Source: Hordeum vulgare subsp. vulgare
Lineage: Eukaryota; Streptophyta; Magnoliopsida; Poales; Poaceae
Direction of reading: 5' to 3'
DNA length: 64,000 bases
Assembly (NCBI RefSeq): GCF_904849725.1
Contig: NC_058524.1
Coordinates: 489,311,763-489,375,762, forward strand
In this document: piece after piece, positions 34,746-46,600 of the stretch
Layout: each line of letters starts with the position of its first letter
How positions within the stretch are numbered: position 1 is the stretch's first letter
Position numbers and translations under genes: made by a program
The notes under the pieces: generated by a model
The model's input: the letters and a program-made list of their open reading frames with translations, nothing else
What the model was told of the DNA's origin: nothing
The model's database searches: none

Positions 34746-37516
34746 TTCTGCAGATTTTGTTTATTTTAGGGTTTTAGGGTTTTAGGATTTAGGTGTTCGG
34801 GAGATTAACGTGATGCCTCGTTTGGTGTTCGGGAATTAGTTTTCATATAATTCTAAATATACATGTTTATGCATATATATATATAAGATTAACTAATCTT
34901 ACAAGCGAGCATATATATACAATTATATGGAGATCTGAATTATCGGGACTAGAGCCCGTCTATTCGATTACATGGACCAACATCAGTAACAACCCCTAGC
35001 TACACTAAATCGTCTTTTGTCATCTATCGCTTCCGTCCTCAGAAAGGTCGCAAGCTCCTTTGCAACAGCAATCACGCGTTGCTCTAGTAGGTACTTCTCC
35101 CTCATGGCCGTGTACTATATAAGAAGAGGAGATGAATATGAATATCAATCATGATAACAAAGAATGACGGGTAAAAATAGAGGTGTGAATGTTCATTGCT
35201 TAAGTCGTATCTATAATCCTTGTGCTCAGAGGTAAACGTGCGAATGGTCTCGCAAACATAGTATCCGCATAGATGCGTCCCCCGTGGCTGCTGGTCGCAC
35301 TTTACGAGAATAGAATATATATAATAAAAATAATAATCTAGCATCATAAATGTATTGAAAATAGAAGTATATCATACTACTACTTACCTGAGGCGCTCTA
35401 AAGGCCAGCTTCTCATGCTCGATACCGGGAGTCACGCACTTGAACCGCTTCCAAACCCTGCCCGACAAGGAAAATGATTTGCTAAGTTTTTCATTAATTG
35501 ATATATCAGAAAATCATCGAAAGAGACCGATAGAGCGCAAGAATGATTGAAATTACCCTTGGAGCATGTCTTGCAGCCTTTGGAACTGTTCCAAGGGTCT
35601 CGATAATGGGTCGAAGGCATCAACTCTTCCCTTATCAATTTAAATGTCCAACAGAATCCAATGGTAGCTGCACATGTATATATATATATGTGTGTGTGTG
35701 TCAGTAACTTATCAGTTACACTTATAAGTGAATGGACACAACAGAGTAAAGACCCTCACTTGAAGTTGTATCGAAACAGTATATGGTCACAGAAATTTTG
35801 ATCTGTTAGAAACCTTAGAAGGTTTTCCTCTGTCTCCTTGGGTTTATCAGTTAGCGTCGCTATATGTATTTTATCTGGGTCAATAAACCCAATATTTAGC
35901 ATGTTCCTACTTTTACATTCCAGAATCTTCATTCTGCATAATAGAGTACAAGTTATATGTAGACAATGAATTGAAATAACTAAACAAGTTATATGTAGAC
36001 AACGAATTGAAAAACTTACAAACAATAGCATCTCATAAGCGATTTGTCGAGGGCGTCGGCATTGTACATCTCGAAGAGTTCATCAAAGTCGATATGGATT
36101 TCTTCAGGGCGGCCGTAGTACTCCCGTGGGACACGCGCCACGATCATCGTTCTCCCATTCTTTGATTCACTTAAGTACCATGTATGCAAGTCACGCATAT
36201 TTGTTGGGAGATCATCTTTGCTGACCAAAGGTGCTCCCATGACAAACTGTGGCTTAGGGGTTACCACAGCCTTGGGTAACCTGTCGTCTTGGGAAGCCAG
36301 AACGTCTTCAACCGGGATACCCCATTCATCCGCCCACTTCTTTGCTAATTCCAAATCTTGCCCCTGCACCAGAGAGGGAACATTCTCGGGTAACACCCTG
36401 AGGGGTGGGATCGACTGTTTGGCCTGTTGTCCAAGCTGAGGAACGTCTGATCTTTTTGTGCTTGTAGTTGAACTTGATTTGCTCCCACTTGCACTTGCAC
36501 GTGATCTGCTCTTTTTCCCTTCCTTCTGCAATGTGCGTGTATAGTCATCAGGCTTATGGTGTAAGTCATACTGTGATGGAAGGGTCGTGAAGTATTTTGC
36601 ATATGCTATTTGCTTCTCGGTGTATTCCGGGCGGGGCTCGGGTTCCTTCTTTTTTATCTGCGCATCATAATGTTCCTTCGCTATCCTGGCGTTTTCCTCG
36701 TCGGTACGATCATAAGGTCTGATAGGAAGATTAGCATAAGGTACCTTTGGGAGGGGCGACAGTTTGCGCTTTGGGGAGCTCCGTTGCTTAGAACTCATCG
36801 ACGGAGCGTTCTTGCTGGCACGCTTCCGCTTAGTATCCTTAGCGGGCGACGGCGGAGAAGGACGACCCAAGTCCGGCGGCGGTGATCGAGATGGACTCGT
36901 GTTGTGCTGGCCGTCGTCATGTGGAGGGCTTGGAGGTGATGGAGGTGTAGGTGACTTGCGACGACTCGGAGCAGTGTTGTCCTTGGGGCCGAGCCTGGAA
37001 GCTTGATGTAGTTCTTGTCCCATAGGATGACTCCACCCAGTACTTCTCCGAGTGTCCTCTTATCTTCGGGTCCAGCTATGTTGAGCTCCATATAATGAAA
37101 CCCCGCTATGATTTCATCCACCTCGACTTTAGCATAGCCAGCTGGAATCTCACGGCCATGCCAGCGTGCATCAGGGCCAGAAGGTAAAGTTTGTCCGACG
37201 GCCACCTTCATGGATATGTTCTTGAATTTCTGATGGAGTCCACATGATGTTGACTCCTTGATTCCATCCACGGGGTAGCCGGGACCGCCCTCTATCAATC
37301 TTCGTACATCGTCGGGCCGGGCCTCAGATCCAGCCACGCTGCTTTTCCGCTTAGATGGGGGCACCGGTAATATCGAGTGCAGGATCTTCCTGGCGCGCTA
37401 CTCCTCTAAGCTCATCAATCTGCTTCTGTTGCTCGTTAAGCCTGGCAAGCAACTGGTTGAACTTGTCATTCTCCTCATCCTGTTGTCGCTTCTTTGCTCT
37501 CGCTCGGCTTCTGTAA

Positions 37517-38179
37517 GGGTGTGTTTGGTTGAGGAACGAAGTGGAATGGAATGTCATCGTTCCATGACATTCCGTTCCACTAGAATGGGTTGATTCCGTT
37601 CCTATGTTTGGTTCCACTGGAATGGGTTGATTCGGTCCTAGGTGCAGCCGCCCGTCGTGATCCACCTTCAGCCCATGGAGATCTGCCTCGGCGCCGGAGA
37701 GGGAGAGGCGGCGCCGGAGGGGGAGACGCGGCGCCGGAGAGGGAGAGGCGACGCCTGAGGGGGAGAGGCGACGATGGAGAGGGAGAGGCGGTGCCGGAGG
37801 GGGAGAAGCGGCGCCGGAGAGGGAGAGGCGACGCCGGAGGGGGAGAAGCGGCGCCGGAGGGGGAGAAGCGGCGTCGGAGAGGGAGAGGCGACGCCGGAGG
37901 GGGAGAAGCGCCTCCGGAGAGGGAGAGGCGACGCCGGAGGGGGTGAGGCGACGATGGAGAGGGAGAGGCGGCACGTGAGTCGTGGCGAGGGAGAGCAACC
38001 AGCGGTTCCGCGTGGTTCCGCCGAATCGGAGGTACGAGGAGGTTCCGGATATAGAGGGAATATGCTGTTTTCCAGAACGAGTGGGTTCTCGTAGCTCAAC
38101 CCAACCGAACACGAGAATAGCCTTCGGGTGCGGGACGGACCCGTTACGTTCCACCTGATGACTCTAACCAAACATACCC
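37517..38179. mobile_element. Small TIR DNA transposon nested in the CACTA gene
   Basis: A 663-bp element starts GGGTGTGTTTGGTT and ends with the near-complement AACCAAACATACCC. It splits the CACTA gene between DQDTL and YRSRARAK. The ends are of the GGGTGTTTGGTT kind common in grass Harbinger- and hAT-like elements. TAA precedes it and AAA follows, so a TWA duplication is possible but not proven. It has no transposase. Its centre is a GC-rich minisatellite. Confidence 0.75.
37684..37975. repeat. GC-rich minisatellite inside the small TIR element
   Basis: About a dozen imperfect copies of a unit of roughly 24 bp, with variants GGAGAGGGAGAGGCGACGCC and GGAGGGGGAGAAGCGGCGCC alternating. Because the unit is close to a multiple of three, long frames appear on both strands; these are artefacts of the repeat. 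Confidence 0.9.
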
Positions 38180-39214
38180 AAAGTGTCTTGGTCTCGGCAA
38201 ACCCAAGCGACCACGATGGTAGTCTCATAACCCCGTGGCCCCAGCGTGTGGTGATATTTCTTCTTGTCGGCATTTTTCTTGTTCTTTTCTGATAATGCCT
38301 TGGCATCTTCTGGCTCCTTGTACTCTTGAAATGCCTTCCAGTGATTCTCCTGCTTGGCTAGATACCCCTCGAATACTGGCACTTTCTTTGTCTTCCGATA
38401 GTTTTTTCATAGCTTCTTCTTCCAGCTATGGAATAGTTCGACCATCTTCTTTAGAGTCCACTGCTTGACTTTGGCCCTCAGTTTTTTTGCGGCGTCTTCA
38501 TTCTCACATTCTGGCAGGTTGAAATGTGACATGAGATCATTCCAAAGATTATCTTTGTACCTTTCGGCGACATAGTCACTATCGGTTGCCCCTTTGCGCT
38601 TGTTCCACTCAAAAACGCTGATCGGGACGTGATCCCTAACGAGAACTCAGCATTGCTTCTTGAATGTGTCAGCAGCATTCTTTGGAAGCTTGGGTTCGCC
38701 CGTAGGCAATATCACCTCAAAGGTGTAATGCGCCCGTGCATCCAACATTTTAGTCGGGCCTCGTTTCGTAGCTTTGCTCGATGTGGAGGTCTAAGAGGGA
38801 GAAACATTCGTCAAATGAATGTATATGTATACAATATAGAGCTATCTCCAATATTTTTCACATATTACAAGTGATTGTCAAACTTCATATGTATACCTCG
38901 CCGGACTTTATTATTTCTCCACCGTCTTCTCCATCAGTGGAGCTATCACCTTCTCCGTCATTGGAGCTATCTCCTGCCCCATCGGCTTCACCTCCCTGAC
39001 AGTCGACCTCCATTCCATATCCAGAAGGGTTTAGATATGACGACGGAGATTCAGCTGGTTCAACGTCGGCGTCGTCTTTGATTATATCTTCGAGAAGTTC
39101 TTCCTCTTCGAGGTTCCTGATATGTGGATCCATAGTTCTGCAAAAAACAGACATTTGATTAACTAATAAACTAACAAACTATATAAGAGTTGTTGGAAAC
39201 TTCGAAGTGTCGTT

Positions 39215-39250
39215 TTATATAGGAGGACCTTTAGTCCCGGGTCTTGGCTA
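39215..39250 (-). promoter_or_regulatory. Candidate promoter of the Transposase_24/C48-like gene
   Basis: On the minus strand CCGGGACTAAAG is followed after six bases by CCTATATAAAA, a good plant TATA box. It lies about 80 bases upstream of the acceptor that precedes the start codon. Confidence 0.6.
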
Positions 39251-39500
39251 GAACCTAAACTGTAAAATATGTCTAACAGATTCTCTTAACCTTTAAGGAT
39301 TTAACAAAATGGCGACATTCTAGATGTGTAGAAAATGATCCTTATTTTCCTGATCTCATCTACCCTTCTATATGTCACATTGTCTAGTGTCAAAGGACTT
39401 TGTTGAACTTTATACCAAAAAAGAATTATTCTATCAGGAACTCCGTTCCAAAACAACTTTAGTCCCGGGTCGTGGCTCCGCCCGGGACTCCTAGATTTCT
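39250..39500. repeat. Internal CACTA-like repeat with a related copy at 40418-40490
   Basis: A segment with AAAGGACTTTGTTGAACTTT at 39397 recurs at 40418 with a few changes. The first copy runs on into a TTTAGTCCCGGG inverted pair (39458-39490). This suggests a local duplication or the scar of another CACTA element. Confidence 0.6.
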
Positions 39501-39713
39501 GCATAGTGCTCTCTAATTTTAGTATTCAAAGTAGGAGTACCTTTCCAATTTGAGCATTCAATAAGAAAAACCAAATCGTACAATAAAGTAGTATTCAAAT
39601 TAGCATGCATTCAATTATAAGCAAAACTACATCATCTCTTGTGTCCGTACATCGTCGAATATTATCACTAATACTCCTCGAATACTATCATACTTATAGC
39701 ATCACTAATACAG

Positions 39714-40106
39714 CTAGAACCGTAGCGCCCGACGGGTATCGTCGCGGGCGGTGGACACGCAAAGAGAAGGAACCATCACAGGATCATAGCTCCAGTGAGA
39801 TCCCTGAAGAACCTGCCAGGTATGGTCGAACCTGCCCTCCAACGCAACCATGTAGCGACGGACGTGCTCATCCTCCTCGCTGACACGGTGACGTACCACC
39901 TCCGCGGTGTCCGGAAGCCTCGGCACTGTCACTGGCCCACGCGACCGCCACCAAACAAGGATCGGGTCAACAAAGGGCTGGCTCCTCACCAACCTACGCC
40001 CTCGGAAGGTAGCACCTCCCAATACCAGCCGGGCGGAGCCCAGTCCCGGACATGGCCCCTCTGATCAAGCAGGTGTCCTCCGCCGAGTCGACGACGAGGA
40101 TGGGGG
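39714..40106 (-). pseudogene. Small CACTA-carried gene of unknown function
   Basis: A minus-strand frame reads GGATFRGRRLVRSQPFVDP, then VLQGSHWSYDPVMVPSLC and on to RDDTRRALRF. An in-frame stop lies just upstream of GGATF, and a further open piece reaches back to about 40106 (PPSSSSTRRRTPA). It is GC-rich compared with its flanks and coding-like on this strand only. A CCTATATAA promoter at 41295 could drive it, with a long intron over the AT-rich 40110-40960. I recognise no domain. I believe similar frames occur in other Triticeae CACTA elements, but this is from memory and unverified. Confidence 0.5.
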
Positions 40107-40109
40107 ATA

Positions 40110-40960
40110 GGCATCGTAAAATGAACTAAAAAATAAACTAGTTCTATTAATTTTCTTGCTAAAAATAAACTAATTGTATATATAGTAAAATAAAGTAGTT
40201 TTATTGAATCAACTAGTTCAACTATATATTGACAAAAGTTTTAAGTGTGTGTAAAAATCCGTGTATGTAAGCATCTGCAATTGTATTGTTTTAAAAAAAA
40301 ATAGGAGCATGATGCTATGAAGCTTTATAAAGTTGTTTTGTAACAGAATCCCGAATAGGATAATTAGCTTTTTGGTACGCAGTTCAAAAAGAGCCATCCG
40401 AATATCGCTATTTGGAAGGACTTTGTTGAACTTTGTACAAAAAAGAATTATTCTATGAGGAACTCTGTTCCAAAACAACTTTCGAGAGCTTGATAGCGCC
40501 ATGCGTGTGTTACTACGAGGTAATGATGAAGCCATGGACCGACCCTATACTAACTTACTTAAATTTACATAGCCCTAAACTAGCTAACACTCACCTAATT
40601 AACACTAATTTATATGCTTAAGTGATTTTTGTAGTGATTTAAGTGATATTTGTAGATTGTAGATTTGTATATGATTAAACACTAACTGTGACCTAAACTA
40701 AAAGGCCCTAAACTAACATACTGAAATTTACATAACCCTAAACTAACAATAATCTATTAATTAACACTAACTACCTAACCATAATAACACAAATTTAAAT
40801 AACACAATAATAACACAAATAACCTATTTAACACTAACCTACCTAACCCTAAATTCACCAAATATTCCACAAATAACACTTAAGCATATACAATAGCAAA
40901 ATTAAGCAATAATCTAAAAAACACTAATTAAGCATCTATATACGTACAAAATTACATAAG
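40110..40960. other. AT-rich stretch within CACTA element 3
   Basis: No gene is seen. The right half repeats short phrases such as CCTAAACTAAC and CCTAACCCTAAA. It could be an intron of the small gene. Confidence 0.5.
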
Positions 40961-40974
40961 CATGCATGCATGTC

Positions 40975-41270
40975 GACGATCGATCAAGAGAGGAGAGGAG
41001 AGAGGCTCACTGGCGGCAGGGGGTGTTGGATCGAGGAGGAAGGTAGGGCGACGACGACGGCGAGGAGGACGGCAAGGCGGCGACGATGGCGAGGAGGACG
41101 GCAGGGCGCGACGACGAGGAGGACGGCAACGGCGACAGCAAGAAGGACGGTAGGGCGCCGGCAAGGAGGACGGAAGGGTGACGGCGACGGCGCGCAGCCT
41201 GGCGGCGTCGAGCAGTTCGCCCGGTGCTGCAGGCGAGCAAGAGGAGGAAGAAAGATTGAAATGGCGATTT
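40975..41270 (-). other. GC-rich CGACGG-type repeat, probable 5' leader or first exon
   Basis: Irregular CGACGA, GGAGGACGG and GGCGACGG repeats give long frames on both strands that are not trusted as proteins. The block lies directly downstream of the promoter-like site at 41295 on the minus strand. Confidence 0.45.
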
Positions 41271-41294
41271 GGGTTGGAAATTTCCAACTCCCGC

Positions 41295-41320
41295 TTATAT
41301 AGGTGGAGCTTTAGTCCCGG
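41295..41320 (-). promoter_or_regulatory. Candidate internal promoter of CACTA element 3
   Basis: On the minus strand CCGGGACTAAAG is followed after six bases by CCTATATAAGC, the same arrangement as at 39215 and 47317. Confidence 0.55.
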
Positions 41321-41640
41321 GTCGGGGCTCGAATCGGGACTAAAGACACCCTTTAGTCCCGGGTCTAGCCACGACCCGGGGCTCAAGACCCCTTTTCGGC
41401 AGGCGAGGAGGCGGGAAACGAGGGGCTTTAGTCCCGGGTCGGGGCTCGAACTGGGACTAAAGACACCCTTTAGTCCCGGGTCTAGCCACGACCCGGGGCT
41501 AAAGACTCCTTTTCGGCAGGCGAGGAGGCGGGAAACGAGGGGCTTTAGTCCCGGGTCGTGGCTCCACCCGGGACTAAAGGTGGTCTTTAGTCCCGGTTCG
41601 ATCCCCGAACCAGGACTAAAGACCTAGGCTGGCTCCGGTG
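41310..41640. repeat. Internal cluster of CACTA subterminal-type repeats with a 125-bp tandem
   Basis: TTTAGTCCCGGGTC and GACCCGGGGCT pairs occur many times. A block of about 125 bp (41312-41436) is repeated next to itself (41437-41560) with few changes. Such a cluster is normally found only at the ends of the element. Confidence 0.85.
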
Positions 41641-41999
41641 CGACGCAGGGCAACCTTTAGTCGTATGCAGGTCGTGATGGCCCAATAGACGGCATTTTTT
41701 TTACTTTAATAATTTTTAGTCCTAGTTTATATTTTAATTCTTTGCTATTAAATATTTTTTTTCTCTTCTATTTTAGTTTTCTATTGAGTTGATCTTTTTT
41801 TGTTTCTTTTTAGTTAATGTTTTACTTGATTCTTTCCAACAAATAAGCAATTTGATAATTTTAGTTAATTATTTTTAATTCATTCATTTTAGTAAATATT
41901 TTAGTTGATTCTTTTTTTTCTATTAAGTATTTTAACAAAAAAAACTTTATGAAATTTCTGACTTCATTTGATATTTTTCGTGAATTTACTTATTTTTTT
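41641..41999. other. T-rich stretch without a recognised gene
   Basis: Runs of TTTTAGTT and TTTTTT-type sequence only; nothing else is seen. Confidence 0.6.
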
Positions 42000-43005
42000 G
42001 AGCTAGTTGACCCTGAAATTGAAAAGCACTACAAATGAACTCTAAAAATGTTGAAAGTTGGCATGGTATCATCATTTTAACCCACATAGCATGTGCTAGA
42101 AAGTTGAGAGGGTTACGACAAAAACTGGATGCACTTCGTGTACAAAACGGACAATCTCTCTCGAAGTATCAGGGTTTCGAACGAGAACTCATATGTTACA
42201 AAGGGATTTCATTTTTTGTACTTATTTGAATTCCTTACATTTTGTGTGTTCAAAAAGCACCATTCAAAGGCACATCACAAAATTTCAACAATTTCTGACT
42301 TCATTTGGTATTTTTCGTGCATTTAATTATTATTTTTGAGCTAGTTGACCCTAAAATTGAGAAGCACTACAAATGAAATCTGAAAATGTTGAAAGTTGGC
42401 ATGGTATCATCATTTCACCCACACAGCATATGCTAAAAGGTTGAGAGGGTTACGACAAAAATTGGATGCACTTCGTGTACAAAACGGACAATCTCTCTCG
42501 AAGCATCACGGTTTCGAACGAGAACTCATATGTTATAAAGGGATTTCATTTTTTTGAACTTATTTCAACTCCATACTTTTTATGTGTTCAAAATGCACCA
42601 TTCAAAGGCACATCACAAATTTTCAACAATTTCCGACTTCATTTGGTATTTTTCGTGCATTTACTTTTTTTAGCGAATAGATCCTGAAATTGATAAGCAC
42701 AACAAATGAAATCTAAAAATGCTGAAAGTTGGCATGGTATCATCATTTCACCCACAAAGCATGTGCTAAAAAGTTGAGAGGGTTACGGCAAAAACTGGAT
42801 GCACTTGGTGTACAACACGGACAATCTCTCTCGAAGTATGAGGGTTTCGAATGAGAACTCATCTGTTACAAAGGGATTTCATTTTTTGAACTTATTTAAA
42901 CTCCATACTTTTTGTGTGTTCAAAATGCACCATTCAAAGGCACGTCACAAATTTTCAGCAATTTCTGACTTCATTTGGTATTTTTCGTGCATTTACTTAT
43001 TTCTA
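42000..43005. repeat. Tandem array of three units of about 337 bp
   Basis: Units start near 42000, 42338 and 42673 with GAGCTAGTTGACCCTGAAAT or a variant. Each contains GGATGCACTTCGTGTACAAA (or close) and ends with CATTTGGTATTTTTCGTGCA. Short frames repeat with the units and are not genes. Confidence 0.92.
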
Positions 43006-43009
43006 TTAA

Positions 43010-43625
43010 CTATTTTGTTATTTTCAATTAAAAACTATGTTTATTAAAATTCTTTTTGCATATTTGAGAATTTGACAAAACTATGAAAATGAAAAGTGTT
43101 TGAAACTGAATAAATAATTCAAAACTATTTTCTATTTTCAAAATTAATTATTTTGACTATCCAAACTATTAACTATTTTGTTATTTTCAATTAAAAACTA
43201 TGTTTATTAAAATTCTTTTTTCATATTTGAGAATTTGACAAAACTATGAAAATGAAAAGTGTTTGAAATTGAATAAATAATTGAAAACTATTTTCTATTT
43301 TCAAAATTAATTATTTTGACTATCCAAACTATTAACTATTTTGTTATTTTCAATTAAAAACTATGTTTATTAAAATTCTGTTTGCATATTTGAGAATTTG
43401 ACAAAACTATGAAAATGAAAAGTGTTTGAAATTGAATAAATAATTCAAAACTATTTTCTATTTTCAAAATTAATTATTTTGACTATCCAAACTATTAACT
43501 ATTTTGTTATTTTCAATTAAAAACTATGTTTATTAAAATTCTTTTTGCATATTTGAGAATTTGACAAAACTATGATATTGAAAAGTGTTTGAAATTGAAT
43601 AAATAATTCAAAACTAAAAGGTTTA
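43010..43625. repeat. Tandem array of four units of 163 bp
   Basis: Units start at 43010, 43173, 43336 and 43499 with CTATTTTGTTATTTTCAATT. They are almost identical, AT-rich, and end about 70 bp from the TNP2 stop codon. Confidence 0.95.
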
Positions 43626-43696
43626 GTACATTCCATACATGCATTACATAAAAGGTTTAATACATTATTACATTATTGCACCAATATTCCTATCTA

Positions 43697-46600
43697 TTAT
43701 TTCTGTTTTCTTCTGGGTCGTAGCCATGGAGAATCTTCATCGTTCAGTAGGATGCTTGGGTCAGTTTTCACTTTGAAGGGCGGAATTTTATGAAACTTAT
43801 TATAATCTACTGACATGTCTGTCTTGTCATCTACTCCCACGATGTTTCTTTTCCCTGAAAGAACTATGTGGCGTTTTGGCTCATCGGACGATATCTTCTT
43901 TTGCTGATTTCTTTTTCTCGTTTTTGTAGACATGTCCTTCACATAGAAAACCTGAGCGACATCATTCGGTAGGACAAATGGTTCGTCCATGTACGCAAGA
44001 TTGTTGAGATCCACTGTTTTCATGCCGTACTTTTGGTCTACAACTACCCCGCCTCCTGTCAGCTTCACCCATTTGCACCGAAACAAAGGGATCTTAAACG
44101 TAGGTCCATAGTCAAGTTCCCATATCTCATCTATGTACCCGTAATATGTTTCCAAACAGTGCCCATTCTCGTTTGTTGCATCAAAGCGGACACCACTATT
44201 TTGGTTGGTGCTCTTTTTATCTTGGGCAACCGTGTAAAATGTATTCCCATTTTATCTCATACCCTTGGAAAGTACATATAGTCGAAGATGGTGGCCTGGC
44301 CAAACAGTACAGCTGATCTCCAACGGTGTCGTCATTCATGAGATGTGTCTGCAACCAACTGCCGAAAGTCTTCTCGTTTTCCCCTTTAATCCAAGAGTCA
44401 GCATTCCTCGGGTTTTCGGAGCGTAGAATATTCTTGTGTCTCACGATATACGGAGCCACCATGATGGAATTGTGTAGAATTGTGTAGTGTGCTTGAGAGA
44501 AAGAATGCCCGTCCATACATACTTTTGCTTTCCTTCCTAGTGTGCCTTTTCCTGTCAGGCTACCCTCATACTGAGATTCAGGAACACCAATCGGCTTAAG
44601 GTCAGGAAGAAAGTCCACACAAAACTCAATGACCTCCTCTGTTCCATAGCCCTTGGAGATGCTTCCTTCTGGCCTAGCACGGTTACGAACATATTTCTTT
44701 AAGACTCCCATGAACCTCTCGAAGGGGAACATATTGTGTAGAAACACAGGACCGAGAATTCTAATCTCTTCGACTAGGTGAACTAGGAGGTGTGTCATTA
44801 TATTGAAGAAGGATGGCCAGAACAACAACTCAAAGCTGACCAGACATTGGACCACATCAATCTATAACCCTGATAGACTTTCTCGATCGGTTACCTTCTG
44901 AGAAATTGCATTGAGGAATGCACATACCTTCACAATTGCCAGGCGAACATTTTCCGGTAGAATTCCCCTCAACGCAACCGGAAGCAATTGCGTCATAAGC
45001 ACGTGGCAGTCATGAGACTTTAGGTTTTGGAATTTTTTGTCTTTCATATTTACGATTCCCTTTATATTGAACGAGAAGCAAGTCGGGACCTTGATACTGA
45101 AAAGGACTTCAAAGAAGATTTCCTTCTCTTCCTTAGTAAGAGCGTAGCTGGCACGCCCTTGAAACTGCCCTCGATGCATGCCATCTCTTCCTTTATGACG
45201 TTCCTGGTCCTCCCGTGCTTCCGGTGTATCTTTTGACTTCCCATACAAGCCCAGGAAGCCTAGAATATTCACGCAGAGATTCTTTGTCAGGTGCATCACG
45301 TCGATTGCCGAGCGGACCTCATGGACTTCCCAGTAGGGTAGCTCCCAAAATATAGATTTCTTCTTCCACATGGGTACGCGCTTATCAGGGCCGTTAGGAA
45401 CAGGTTGGCTGCCAGGACCCTTTCCAAAGATTACTTTTAAATCTTTGACCATATCAAATACTTCAGCACCAGTATGGATGACAGGCTTCCCCCGGGGTTC
45501 TGCCTTGCCATTGAAATGCTTGCCTTTTTTCTTTAAGGGATGCTTGGGAGGAAGAAAACGACGATTGTACGGGTACACATTCTTCCTACATTTGTCCAGA
45601 TAAATACTTTCTATCTGATCCAAACAGTACATGCATGCATTGTATCCCTTGTTTGACTGTCCTGAAATGTTACAAAGAGCAGGCCAATCATTGATGGTTA
45701 CGAAAATCAACGCTCGAAGGTCAAGTTCCTCTTGTTTGTGCTCGTCCCACACACGTACACCTGGTTCGGCCCACAGCTGTAAAAGTTCATCAAATAATGG
45801 CCTTAGGTACACATCAATATCGTTGCCGGGTTGCTTTGGACCTTGGATAAGCACTGGCATCATAATGAACTTCCGCTTCATGCACAACCAAGGAGGAAGG
45901 TTGTAGATACATAGAGTAACGGGCCAGGTGCTGTGACTGCAACTCTGCTCCCCAAAAGGATTCATGCCATCTGTACTCAGACCAAACCATAAGTTCCTTG
46001 CGTCACCTACAAATCTCGGGAACTCTCTCTCGATTTTTCTCCACTGCCGACCATCAGCGGGGTGCCTCAACTTATCGTCTTTCATACGATCTTCCATGTG
46101 CCATCGCAACAACTTCGCATGATCTTTATTTCTGAACAGATGTTTCAACCGTGGTATTATAGGAGCATACCACATCACCTTGGCAGGAACCCTCTTCCTG
46201 GGTGGTTCGCCCTCAATATCACCAGGGTCATCTTTTCTGATCTTATACCGCAATGCAGTGCATACCGGACATTTATCCATATTCTCGTACTTCTCACCGC
46301 GGTAGAGGATGCAGTCATTAGGGCATGCATGTATCTTCTGCACGTCTAATCCTAGAGGGCAGAAAAGCTTCTTTGCTTCGTACGTGCTGGCGGGTAATTC
46401 GTTCTTTCTTGGAAGCATCTTCTTCATCAGTACCAACAACTTCTCGAATGACGAGTCAGTCACACCGGTCTCTGCCTTCCACTTCAGCAATTCCAGTGTG
46501 CTACCCAACTTCTTCTGGCCATCTTCACAAGTTGGGTACAACAATTTGTTGTGGTCGTGTAACATCTGCTCGAACTGCAACCTCTCCTTTTCTGTGTCGC

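Larger units (their letters stand above)
34983..39133 (-). pseudogene. CACTA second gene: Transposase_24 plus C48-like domain, broken
   Basis: The start is taken at 39133 (MDPHIRNLEEEELLED), just after a TTTTTTGCAG acceptor; exon 1 is acidic and ends at a donor near 38897. The next exon (from 38790) carries the Transposase_24-type region (RAHYTFEV, then VLVRDHVPISVFEWNKRKG, then LWNDLMSHFNLPECENE). A TIR element interrupts the gene at 37517-38179. After it come a Gln-rich coiled stretch (RLNEQQKQIDELRG) and the GYPVDGIKEST region. A Pro/Ser-rich linker follows, then IDFDELFEMYNADALDKS near 36040. The C-terminal exons (35940-34983) form the C48-like part: His in HWILLDI, Asp in DAFDPLSR and Cys in HLCGYYVC. 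Breaks include +1 changes near 37370 and 36975, a stop near 38640 and a TAA right after HWILLDI. Confidence 0.85.

Noticed and set aside
37351..38306. Long frames on both strands (up to 267 codons) with repeated Ser/Pro/Arg-rich products
   Set aside because: Most of their length is the minisatellite in the nested TIR element; the repeat period near a multiple of three keeps several frames open.
40962..41627. Arg/Gly-rich frames of up to 149 codons
   Set aside because: They result from CGACGG-type repeats and from the tandem CACTA repeat; frames are open on both strands.
42000..43625. CRISPR-like direct repeats
   Set aside because: The arrays are contiguous long units without unique spacers, within a eukaryotic transposon.
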